Shown here piece by piece: positions 1-8,082 of a stretch of 64,000 bases of DNA. Source of the DNA: an uncultured SAR86 cluster bacterium (lineage in GTDB: Bacteria; Pseudomonadota; Gammaproteobacteria; Magnimaribacterales; AG-339-G14); NCBI GenBank assembly GCA_902563105.1, contig CACEVU010000001.1:427755-491754 (forward strand), given 5' to 3'. The notes beneath the pieces were generated by a model. That model had not been told where the DNA came from. It searched no databases and saw only the letters and a list, made by a program, of their open reading frames with translations. Numbering within the stretch: the first letter of the stretch is position 1; every line of letters begins with the position of its first letter. Both the position numbers and the translations under genes were made by a program.

Positions 1-841
1 CGGGCATTACCTGATTCAGCTTTTCCATCGACCACAGTTCGTCATTTTTAAAAGATTTAATAACTGCCGGTTGTTGCATTATCCCGACTGTTCCTGAAGA
101 GACATGAAATATTTGATTTGTTATTTCGTTTGCTTCGTCTGAACAAACCCAAGCAATAATAGGAGCAATTTGTTGAGGCCCCTGAGACCAATCATCGGGA
201 TTTACTTCTCTGCCAGCCGCTTTCATCAAATCAATAGTTAATCTTGTTGCGGCTCCGGGTGATATGGTATTGACGGTACATTTATATTTAGCCATTTCTA
301 AAGATAGAGATCTACTAAATCCTGCAATTCCTGCTTTAGCAGCACCATAATTGGTCTGCCCAAAATTTCCTATCAATCCCGATACAGAGGACATGTTTAT
401 TATTCTGCAGTTAAGTCTGTTGGTTTCTCTGATATACCTCACAAAAGGCTGTGTACAGTTAAAGTGACCTTTTAAATGAACTGCCATAATTGCATCCCAA
501 TCGGATTCTTCCATATTGAACAATGTTTTATCTCTTAGTATTCCGGCGTTGTTAATAATGATGTCTAATTCTCCAAAAGAATCTATCGCAGTCTGAAAAA
601 TATTTTTACCGCCTTCAAAGGAATCTACAGAATCATAGTTTGCAACTGCCTCACCACCTAATTTTTTTATTTCTTCTACAACTTCATCAGCTATTTTTTC
701 GTGTCCAGAACCATCTGGATTTGCACCGAGATCATTTACAACTACTTTAGCTCCCTCTTTAGCAAACAAAAGGGCAGTTTCTTTTCCAATACCTCTTCCC
801 GCTCCGGTGATAACAGCTACTTTATTATTTAGTACTCCCAT
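1..841 (-). CDS. SDR-family dehydrogenase, partial (3' end outside window)
   Basis: Short-chain dehydrogenase/reductase with a Rossmann fold, read from an ATG at 841 and still open at base 1, so about 280 residues are visible and the C-terminus is missing. The cofactor loop is GAGRGIG near residue 13, the NNAG motif follows, and the catalytic Ser plus YGAAK (YxxxK) motif are present. The long insert after the first Rossmann strand (NDLGANPDGSG) resembles the hydroxyacyl-CoA dehydrogenase domain of multifunctional beta-oxidation proteins, so a 3-hydroxyacyl-CoA or hydroxysteroid substrate is plausible but not proven. A good Shine-Dalgarno (GGGGAG) sits just upstream of the ATG. It diverges from the MFS gene across 67 bases that must hold both promoters. 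Confidence 0.9.
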   Translation of the reverse strand, partial: MGVLNNKVAVITGAGRGIGKETALLFAKEGAKVVVNDLGANPDGSGHEKIADEVVEEIKKLGGEAVANYDSVDSFEGGKNIFQTAIDSFGELDIIINNAGILRDKTLFNMEESDWDAIMAVHLKGHFNCTQPFVRYIRETNRLNCRIINMSSVSGLIGNFGQTNYGAAKAGIAGFSRSLSLEMAKYKCTVNTISPGAATRLTIDLMKAAGREVNPDDWSQGPQQIAPIIAWVCSDEANEITNQIFHVSSGTVGIMQQPAVIKSFKNDELWSMEKLNQVMP

Positions 842-908
842 TTTTTCTCCCCTATTAATAGTGCATAATTGTTTTCATCTACAGTATATTATTTTATACA
901 AATTTTAA

Positions 909-2354
909 ATGTCAGAAATTAAAGATCTTAAAGCTTCAAATTCAACCTTGTTCCTCCACTCTGCAGGCTCAGGAGTTGTCGGAATAAAAAATGTAATTTT
1001 TGGTACTTGGGTATTACTCTATTACAACCAAGTTTTAGGATTGGAGCCATATCTCGCATCGATAGCTATAGGAATCTCACTTTTTTTTGATGCAATATCC
1101 GATCCATTGGTGGGTGTTTGGTCAGATAGGTTTAAATCTAGATTTGGTAGAAGGCATCCTTTTATCTACGCTAGTATTATTCCTTTAGCCTTTTGTATTT
1201 GGTTGCTCTTCATGCCACCTTCTTCTTATGACCAAACATATTTATTTTTCAAATTATTAATCTTGACTATTTGCATTAGACTTGCAATTACTTTTTTTGA
1301 GACTCCCAGAGCAGCTTTAGGACCCGAATTAACTAAGGACTATGATCGAAGAAATACCTTAAATGCAATGGGATTGTTTTTTGGTTATGGCGGCGCCATT
1401 CTTATCGGGTATGTAATGCTTGAGTATTTTTTACCCGAAACTGAAGAATTTATGGGTTCTAGAGCTTTTTTGAACCCTGAAGGCTATGAGAAGTTAGCTT
1501 ATTTTGCAGGCTTTATGACCCTTGTCCTTGGTTTCATAGCTGCCTTTAGTACTCATAAACATATCAAAGATCTTCATAGTGTTCCCAAAGATATGAATAT
1601 TAATTTGAGAAATATCTTTAAAGAAGTCATTGAAACTCTTTCCAATAGATCTTGGTTGATGATTTTTTGTGGGGGATGTTTGTATGCTCTTTTTCTGGGT
1701 TTAAATAGTGGAATTGGAAACTACATAAGTATTTATTTCTGGGAGTGGACTCCTTCAGAAATATCTGTCTTTCCTCTTGCAGGAGGAGTTTCCGCAATTG
1801 TAGGAGCTGTGATAGCAATTATTATTTCTCAGGGGAGAGAGAAAAAGAACATTGCATTGTTTGCACTGTTAGCTACAACATTTATCTCTTATATTCCGTT
1901 TACATTGAGATTGTTAGATCCATATTTTGAAGTTCAAACATTCCCTAAAAATGGTTCAGATCTCCTATGGTGGATCATGATATCCCACCAATGCGTAACC
2001 GATATCTTATCTGTCATGGGCTGGGTAATTCTCATTTCTATGGTTTTTGATGTTGTTGAAGATAGTCAAAAAAAAACTGGTAGAAGGGATGAGGGTCTTT
2101 TCTTAGCTGGCCCAGGACTTTTTCAAAAAATCTTTTCCGGCTTAGGAGTTTTTATAATAGGCTTCGTACTTCAATTTCTGGGATTTAGTAATACTGAGGC
2201 CTCAATTCAAGATATGCAGCAGCCTGCAACCAATTTAGTTTTATTCATATGTGTGATTGGACCGATATTAAATCTTGGAGGACTCACTTTTGTGTATTTT
2301 TACTCAATTACAAGAGACGAGTATGAGACTGCAGTAAAAGATTTAGGATATTAA
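909..2354 (+). CDS. GPH-family MFS transporter (Na+/sugar-type symporter)
   Basis: Twelve-helix inner-membrane carrier of 481 residues, in the glycoside-pentoside-hexuronide:cation symporter group (MFS_2). The family signature is visible near residues 64-84: DPLVGVWSDR followed by FGRRHPF, and a second signature-like stretch near the C-terminal half (KKTGRRDEG). It is a paralogue of the carrier at 5462, sharing the loop motif HIKDLH and the same overall layout, and the two bracket the rhomboid and DUF3604 genes. The substrate cannot be told from sequence; family members move sugars, and some marine members may take other small organics. It starts one operon-like run on the plus strand; the gap to the rhomboid gene is 3 bases. 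Confidence 0.9.
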   Translation: MSEIKDLKASNSTLFLHSAGSGVVGIKNVIFGTWVLLYYNQVLGLEPYLASIAIGISLFFDAISDPLVGVWSDRFKSRFGRRHPFIYASIIPLAFCIWLLFMPPSSYDQTYLFFKLLILTICIRLAITFFETPRAALGPELTKDYDRRNTLNAMGLFFGYGGAILIGYVMLEYFLPETEEFMGSRAFLNPEGYEKLAYFAGFMTLVLGFIAAFSTHKHIKDLHSVPKDMNINLRNIFKEVIETLSNRSWLMIFCGGCLYALFLGLNSGIGNYISIYFWEWTPSEISVFPLAGGVSAIVGAVIAIIISQGREKKNIALFALLATTFISYIPFTLRLLDPYFEVQTFPKNGSDLLWWIMISHQCVTDILSVMGWVILISMVFDVVEDSQKKTGRRDEGLFLAGPGLFQKIFSGLGVFIIGFVLQFLGFSNTEASIQDMQQPATNLVLFICVIGPILNLGGLTFVYFYSITRDEYETAVKDLGY

Positions 2355-2357
2355 AGT

Positions 2358-3137
2358 ATGTTTTTTCCTATTTCTGACGATAATCCAAGTTCTTCAATTC
2401 CATACGTTACATATTTTTTGATTGGTGCTTGTTGCTTTGTATTTTCTTTGCAGTATCTAAGCCAAATGAATCCTCAAATTTTTTATACATATGGATTTAT
2501 TCCAAATTCTTTTTTTTCTGAATATTCTTCTTTGCCTATTTATACCTCAATGTTTTTACATGGTGGTTTATTCCACATAGCTGGAAATATGCTTTATCTA
2601 TGGATCTTTGGTGATAATGTTGAAGATTCTATGGGAAAGGTAAAATTTATAATTTTTTATCTTTTGTGTGGAACGATAGCTGCTTTATGTCAAGGTTTTG
2701 TAGATCCCTCTTCAGAAATTCCAATGGTGGGAGCTAGTGGAGCGATAGCAGGTGTGTTAGGCGCTTATCTGATGCTTTTTCCAAAAGCCAATGTCAAATG
2801 TTTAGTTTTTATTATCATAATCATTCAAATGATCAGGATACCCGCATTTATAGTTTTAGGTTTTTGGATAGTTATTCAATTTTTCAATATACCCGGATCC
2901 ATTGATGCCGATGGAGGTACAGCTTATTTTGCCCATATCGGTGGCTTCCTTGCAGGCATGATTCTTATACCATTCTTCAAGAATAAGAATGTTAAATTAT
3001 TCCATGAACAAAACTCGTCATCATGGCAAGTTTTCAACACTCGTTCAAAGGAATTTAATTTCAAAAGAAATGATGACGATGTTGTACTAGATTTTATTAA
3101 GAAATCTGAAGAACACATGAAGAGGAAAAAACATTGA
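2358..3137 (+). CDS. rhomboid-family intramembrane serine protease
   Basis: Integral membrane protease of 259 residues. The catalytic serine is Ser127 in the GASG motif and the partner histidine is His193 in the AHIGGFLAG motif, both inside predicted helices. The HGGLFHIAGN segment (residues 68-77) supplies the conserved helix-2 His/Asn of the family. About 55 charged C-terminal residues extend into the cytoplasm. It lies 3 bases after the MFS carrier and its stop overlaps the TTG start of the DUF3604 gene, so translation is probably coupled. Its substrate is unknown; the membrane-anchored DUF3604 protein next door is a possible but untested client. Confidence 0.93.
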   Translation: MFFPISDDNPSSSIPYVTYFLIGACCFVFSLQYLSQMNPQIFYTYGFIPNSFFSEYSSLPIYTSMFLHGGLFHIAGNMLYLWIFGDNVEDSMGKVKFIIFYLLCGTIAALCQGFVDPSSEIPMVGASGAIAGVLGAYLMLFPKANVKCLVFIIIIIQMIRIPAFIVLGFWIVIQFFNIPGSIDADGGTAYFAHIGGFLAGMILIPFFKNKNVKLFHEQNSSSWQVFNTRSKEFNFKRNDDDVVLDFIKKSEEHMKRKKH

Positions 3138-5374
3138 GCCTAGTCTTAAAAATAGTTTTTTGGTTTTTCGGAATTTTTTTTGCCGTTATCACCACAATTG
3201 GTATCTATGTTTTAGCATTTTACTTAGGCTTTTTTGGCTCTCTGGAAATTGCAGAAAAAAATATAAATTCCCCTTATCCAAAGAATCTACTGAATAAAAA
3301 AATACAAAGTCAGTTAGAGCATAGTATGACAAACAAGCAAATACTTTTTGGCGATACCCATGTGCATTCAACTTATTCCTCAGATGCGTTTCTTTGGAGC
3401 TTACCCTTGAATAATGGTGAAGGACCTCACCCTGTATCTGATGCCTGTGATTATGCTAGATTTTGCTCGGCTCTAGATTTTTGGGTTATATCTGATCATG
3501 CAGAAGCAGCAACGCCAACTAAATGGATGGAAGCTAAAAAGGCGATCAGACAGTGTAATGCGATTCATGAAAAAAGTGATATTCCAGATCTTATATCTTT
3601 TTTAGGATTCGAATGGACTCAAATAGACCCCAATAAGGAAGATCATTATGGCCATAAAAATGTTATGTTTTTAGAAACCGATGAAGCTTCAGTTCCCATC
3701 ATGCCTATAGGTTCTGGAGGAGTTGCAACAGATGGTATGCGTAACCCAGATAGACTTCCTACAGTAAGATCGAATATGTTAAGTATGGCTTTATTTGATT
3801 TTAAAAATAGAAACAGATATGCCGACTTCATAAGTTTTAATGATCACATATCACAGACAGAAAACTGCTTGGAGGGCGAAGAGTACAGTCCTTCAGACTC
3901 TTGTTATTTCTCAGCGCTAACCCCAAAAGACCTTTTTAAGGCTTTAGATGATATCGAATCAGATTCAATTGTTATTCCTCATGGAAATACATGGGGATTT
4001 TATACACCGAGTGAGTCTAGTTGGGATAAACAATTATCTATCGATAATAATGATTCCAAAAAACAAATATCCTTCGAGATTATGTCTGGACATGGAAACT
4101 CAGAAGAATATAGATCTTGGACTGCAAGTTATACAAAGGATGATGTTCAATTTTGTCCTGAACCATCTGACAACTATTTACCTTCTTGCTGGCAAGCAGG
4201 TGAAATCATAAAAAGAAGATGTTTAGAAAATGAAAATAGTAATGCGGTTTGTGAAAATAGAGCAGCTTTAGCTCGTCAACTTTATATTGAAGGAGGATTG
4301 TCAGGTAAATTTGCTGTAAAAGGTATTACTCCTGAAGAATGGCTAGATTCAGGTCAATGCAAAGATTGTTTTTTACCGGCTTTTAACTACCGTCCTAAGG
4401 GTTCCGCACAATATGCATTGGCTTTAAGAAATTTTGAAGAAGGTGAAGAGCAAAGATTTAAGTTTGGCTTTATTGCTTCTAGCGACAACCATCGTTCAAG
4501 ACCCGGCACTGGCTATAAAGCAATAGACAGAATGGTTACAACCGAAGCTAATGGTCCAACGGCAGTATTTTTAGAGGAGAATTTAACTCTTCAAGAGGAA
4601 GAATCTGATGAACCAAGAAAGGTAAATTTAGAGGAATTAGAAATACCCGATCCTTTTTCTCTGTGGGAACCAGTAAGACAATCGTCTTTTTTCACAACTG
4701 GAGGTTTGGCTGCCGTTCATGTTGACAACAGATCAAGAGATGGAATTTGGAAAAGTTTTGAAAGAAGAGAGACTTATGCAACAAGTGGGTCAAGAATACT
4801 TCTTTGGTTTAATCTTATCGGTGAAACGGAAACTTTTCCGATGGGAACTGAGATTACAAAAAAAGATAACCCAGTTTTTGAAGTAAAAGCTTTGGGATCA
4901 TTCAAACAAAAACCCGGATGTCCTGATTATAGGCTAGGAAAACTGTCTAGCGAAAAGATAAAATCTCTTTGTAAAAATGAATGTTATAACCCTTCAGAAG
5001 AAAGGAATAAAATAACGAGAATTGAGGTAATCAAGATAACCCCTCAGAATTCTAATTACGAAAATATTGATAATTTAATAATGGATCCATGGAAAGTTAT
5101 TAATTGTCCAAAAGATAATGAGGGATGTAGAGTTCGATTTTCTGACAATGAATATTCTAAAAGTGAGCGAGACTCTGTTTATTATGTTCGTGCTATTGAA
5201 GAGCCCTCATTAAGGATAAATGGCGGAAACTTAAGATGTGATTATGATTCTGACGGAAATTGTAAGAAAGTGAATATATGTTACGGCGGTTATAAAACGT
5301 CAAGAGAAGATAATTGCACTATGATGTCTGAAGAAAGGGCATGGTCATCTCCCATCTTCGTAAATTATCAATAA
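3134..5374 (+). CDS. DUF3604 protein, membrane-anchored, PHP-like metal motifs
   Basis: Large protein (746 residues) of the DUF3604 family. One N-terminal transmembrane segment (about residues 5-35) anchors it so that the rest would face the periplasm. After the anchor comes a PHP-like metal-binding beginning, GDTHVHSTYSSDA, with His76 and His78, and later ISDHAE and SSDNHRSRPGTG stretches that could complete a metal site. Several cysteines in pairs (for example DCFLP, CDYD) suit a periplasmic disulfide-bonded protein. The start is TTG at 3134, overlapping the rhomboid stop as TTGA, with a GAGGAA Shine-Dalgarno. The family reaction is not established to my knowledge; a hydrolase is the likely guess. 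The flanking GPH carriers suggest it processes a compound they import. Confidence 0.88.
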   Translation: MSLVLKIVFWFFGIFFAVITTIGIYVLAFYLGFFGSLEIAEKNINSPYPKNLLNKKIQSQLEHSMTNKQILFGDTHVHSTYSSDAFLWSLPLNNGEGPHPVSDACDYARFCSALDFWVISDHAEAATPTKWMEAKKAIRQCNAIHEKSDIPDLISFLGFEWTQIDPNKEDHYGHKNVMFLETDEASVPIMPIGSGGVATDGMRNPDRLPTVRSNMLSMALFDFKNRNRYADFISFNDHISQTENCLEGEEYSPSDSCYFSALTPKDLFKALDDIESDSIVIPHGNTWGFYTPSESSWDKQLSIDNNDSKKQISFEIMSGHGNSEEYRSWTASYTKDDVQFCPEPSDNYLPSCWQAGEIIKRRCLENENSNAVCENRAALARQLYIEGGLSGKFAVKGITPEEWLDSGQCKDCFLPAFNYRPKGSAQYALALRNFEEGEEQRFKFGFIASSDNHRSRPGTGYKAIDRMVTTEANGPTAVFLEENLTLQEEESDEPRKVNLEELEIPDPFSLWEPVRQSSFFTTGGLAAVHVDNRSRDGIWKSFERRETYATSGSRILLWFNLIGETETFPMGTEITKKDNPVFEVKALGSFKQKPGCPDYRLGKLSSEKIKSLCKNECYNPSEERNKITRIEVIKITPQNSNYENIDNLIMDPWKVINCPKDNEGCRVRFSDNEYSKSERDSVYYVRAIEEPSLRINGGNLRCDYDSDGNCKKVNICYGGYKTSREDNCTMMSEERAWSSPIFVNYQ

Positions 5375-5399
5375 AAAGGAAAAAGACAATCCATTACAG

Positions 5400-5427
5400 T
5401 TGTTATTTTTCTTAGGAAATATGTAAT
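5400..5427 (+). promoter_or_regulatory. candidate sigma70 promoter for the second GPH carrier
   Basis: TTGTTA at 5400-5405, a 16-base spacer, and TGTAAT at 5422-5427 (five of six matches to TATAAT). It lies in the 87-base gap after the DUF3604 gene, about 35 bases before the carrier start. Found by eye only. Confidence 0.35.
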
Positions 5428-5461
5428 ACTAAAATCCTATTAAGTGCCATTAAATAGATAG

Positions 5462-6889
5462 ATGAGAGAAAAATTACCCTTTTTGACAAAATTTTTTTAT
5501 GGATTTGGTTCTTTAGCATATGGCATTAAAGATAACGCATTTAATTATTTTCTTTTATTTGTTTATGTCCAAGTTTTTGGATTAGCGCCAAATCTAGCCG
5601 GACTAGCAATATTATTGATGCTTGTAATCGATGCAATTTCTGATCCTTTAATCGGATATTTTTCCGATAAAACTCAATCAAAGTGGGGAAGAAGACATCC
5701 TTGGATGTATGCTTCTGCTATTCCTGTTGCTATATCCTTTTTTTTAATTTGGGATCCGCCAGAAAATTTATCTCAAATTCAGTTGTTTTGGTTTTTATTA
5801 ATTATTGGCGCTGTAATAAGAACGGCAATCACTATTTATGAAATTCCCAGTAATGCATTAGGGCCAGAACTTTCAAAAGATTATGTTGAAAGAAGTTCTC
5901 TTTTATCTTATCGGTATTGGTTTGGATGGTGGGGAGGTTTGGCTGTTTGGAATTCTTTATGGATTTTTGTCGTTTACAGTACTTTCACAGGTTCTCAAGA
6001 TGCTCGATTTGTTTCTGATACATGGATAACTTATGGCCTTGTTTGTAGCCCCATTATGTTTATTGCAATAGTAGTTACTGCAATGGGAACTCATAGACAT
6101 ATTAAGGATCTTCATGCGCCTGAGGTAGAAAGAAAGTCTATAAAGATTATTTTTAGAGAGCTCTATGAAACAATGACTGTAAGCAGAAACTATATAATTT
6201 TATTTATTGCAATGATAATGATGGGGATTGCTGGCGGAATTGGAACAAATCTTACACTTTATTATTATAGTTTTTTTTGGGAATTTACTCCTTTAAACAT
6301 TCTAACGATTGGATTAAGTCTTTTTTTAGCACCGTTAGTAGGAATTTTTGCTTCCCCATTTCTTGCCGGTAGATTTGGCAAAAGAAATGGAGCGATAATA
6401 TTATTTGCAATTTCTCTTACAGTGGAAAATGGAATTATAATACTAAGACTTTTGGGACTTTTGCCTGAAAATGGTTCTCCAATTGTTTTGGCTGGAGTAT
6501 TGTTATTTCATTTCATTGGAGTTGCAACATCAGTAATATCGTTTACGACTCTTAATTCTATGGTTTGGGACACAGTAGAAGAAGTTGAAATTAAGACAGG
6601 TAGGCGAATGGAAGGAACACTTCTAGCAGCAAGGTCTTTTGCTCAAAAGTGTATGAGTGGAGCAGGAGCTTTCGCGGCTGGGATGATCTTAACTTTTGCA
6701 GCTTGGCCAGAAAATGCTGTACCAGGAAAAGTTGATCCAGAAATATTGTTTACTTTTGGTCTCACAGCCGTTTCAGCTTCAATTATTCTTTGGGCTATCT
6801 CGCTTTTTACCATATCCCTTGTTACCACCACTAAAGAAAGTCATGAAGAAAAACTTTTTGAATTAAACTATATTGATGACTCTGAATAG
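5462..6889 (+). CDS. GPH-family MFS transporter, paralogue of the 909 carrier
   Basis: Second GPH/MFS_2 symporter, 475 residues and about twelve transmembrane helices. Signature residues: DPLIGYFSDKTQSKWGRRHP in the 2-3 loop, KTGRRMEG in the C-terminal half, and the HRHIKDLHAPE loop shared with the carrier at 909. The start is ATG at 5462. It follows the DUF3604 gene by 87 bases with its own candidate promoter and precedes bolA by 2 bases. Two carriers of one family around a periplasmic DUF3604 protein suggest uptake of a substrate and of a breakdown product, or two related substrates; this is inference from context. Confidence 0.9.
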   Translation: MREKLPFLTKFFYGFGSLAYGIKDNAFNYFLLFVYVQVFGLAPNLAGLAILLMLVIDAISDPLIGYFSDKTQSKWGRRHPWMYASAIPVAISFFLIWDPPENLSQIQLFWFLLIIGAVIRTAITIYEIPSNALGPELSKDYVERSSLLSYRYWFGWWGGLAVWNSLWIFVVYSTFTGSQDARFVSDTWITYGLVCSPIMFIAIVVTAMGTHRHIKDLHAPEVERKSIKIIFRELYETMTVSRNYIILFIAMIMMGIAGGIGTNLTLYYYSFFWEFTPLNILTIGLSLFLAPLVGIFASPFLAGRFGKRNGAIILFAISLTVENGIIILRLLGLLPENGSPIVLAGVLLFHFIGVATSVISFTTLNSMVWDTVEEVEIKTGRRMEGTLLAARSFAQKCMSGAGAFAAGMILTFAAWPENAVPGKVDPEILFTFGLTAVSASIILWAISLFTISLVTTTKESHEEKLFELNYIDDSE

Positions 6890-6891
6890 CA

Positions 6892-7197
6892 ATGATTAAA
6901 GAAAAAATAGAAAAAAAACTAAATTCTGGTATTGATACTTTATTCTTAGAGGTAATAAATGAGAGTCCCAATCACAATGTTCCTGATGGAGCAGAATCAC
7001 ATTTCAAAATAGTTATCGTTTCTGACGAGTTTAAAGATCTCAGGGCAGTTCAAAGGCATCAATTAATTTATAAGGTTTTAAAAGAAGAAATGAAACTAAT
7101 ACACGCCATAGCAATACATCCCTTTACTCATATTGAGTGGGAAGAAAGAAATAAATCAAGTTCTGATTCTCCTGAATGTTTGGGCGGCTCTTCATAA
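6892..7197 (+). CDS. bolA: BolA-family protein
   Basis: A 101-residue BolA/YrbA-type protein. The class II KH-like fold is visible as the segment around residues 35-85, including ESHFKIVIVS, the conserved RHQLIY stretch, and the C-terminal HALAIH-like strand seen here as IHAIAIHPFTHIEW. The invariant histidine in the RHQ motif is retained; in this family it can help ligate a [2Fe-2S] cluster with a monothiol glutaredoxin. Family roles are iron-sulfur trafficking and morphology/stress control. It is sandwiched between a transporter (2-base gap) and trhO (15-base gap), so it is probably cotranscribed. Whether it is BolA proper or the IbaG/YrbA type cannot be settled by eye. Confidence 0.88.
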   Translation: MIKEKIEKKLNSGIDTLFLEVINESPNHNVPDGAESHFKIVIVSDEFKDLRAVQRHQLIYKVLKEEMKLIHAIAIHPFTHIEWEERNKSSSDSPECLGGSS

Positions 7198-7212
7198 ATT
7201 AGAGATTGAATA

Positions 7213-8082
7213 GTGTTTCAAATAGGAACGTTTTATAAATGTTTTGAATTCTCTAGTTATAAAGAATTTGAACATCCATTGAGAGATCATTGTATTAAAA
7301 GAAAAATCAAGGGAACCATTATTCTTTCATCAGAGGGCATAAACGCTACTGTGTCGTCTAATAAAGACCAGTCTTTAAAAGAATTAAATATATTTTTAAA
7401 TAACCTGATTGGAAATATTGAATTTCGATTTTCATATTCTTCAATCTCTCCATTTAAAAGACTTAAAATTAAAAAAAGAAATGAATTAGTTCCATCTGGA
7501 ACGAATGCTAAATCCTATGAAAATAAAGGAGAATATTTAGATTCCACAGAATGGATTAAATTTATAAAAGATCCAAACAACATAGTAATAGATGTAAGAA
7601 ATGATTTCGAAAATAAGGTAGGGACTTTTGATAATGCTATGTCTCCGAATACAAAAAATTTCAAAGAATTTAAAACCTTTATTGAAAAGCAAGGCAAAAA
7701 TTTACAAAATAAAAAAATAGGAATTTTTTGTACTGGAGGGATTCGTTGTGAAAAGGCTATATATTCTTTAAATAAGGAAGGTTTGAATGAAATTTATCAG
7801 CTTAAGGGAGGTATTTTAAATTTTTTGGATAATTCCGAAGATAAATCTTGTTGGAAAGGAGAATGTTTTGTTTTTGATGAAAGAGTAACGCTTACAAAAG
7901 ATCTTAAGCCTGGAAAACATCAGCAATGCTATGCTTGTAGAAGACCATTGTCTAAAAGCGATTTAGAAAGAAGTGAATACAAAAAAGGCATCTCATGTCA
8001 TTACTGTATATCTGAAAAGTCGGAATCAGACCGAATGAGGTATGCAGAACGTCAAAATCAAATTGATATGAAAAAATTATGA
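7213..8082 (+). CDS. trhO: tRNA uridine(34) hydroxylase, rhodanese-domain (TrhO/YceA)
   Basis: Protein of 289 residues matching the TrhO (YceA) layout: an N-terminal acylphosphatase-like domain (about 1-95), a rhodanese domain (about 120-210) with active-site Cys173 in CTGGIRCEKA, and a C-terminal cysteine-rich tail with CYACRRPLS and CHYC that could bind metal. The family makes 5-hydroxyuridine at the tRNA wobble position by an oxygen-dependent route. The start is GTG at 7213. Its stop overlaps the ATG of the RND exporter as ATGA. Confidence 0.92.
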   Translation: MFQIGTFYKCFEFSSYKEFEHPLRDHCIKRKIKGTIILSSEGINATVSSNKDQSLKELNIFLNNLIGNIEFRFSYSSISPFKRLKIKKRNELVPSGTNAKSYENKGEYLDSTEWIKFIKDPNNIVIDVRNDFENKVGTFDNAMSPNTKNFKEFKTFIEKQGKNLQNKKIGIFCTGGIRCEKAIYSLNKEGLNEIYQLKGGILNFLDNSEDKSCWKGECFVFDERVTLTKDLKPGKHQQCYACRRPLSKSDLERSEYKKGISCHYCISEKSESDRMRYAERQNQIDMKKL

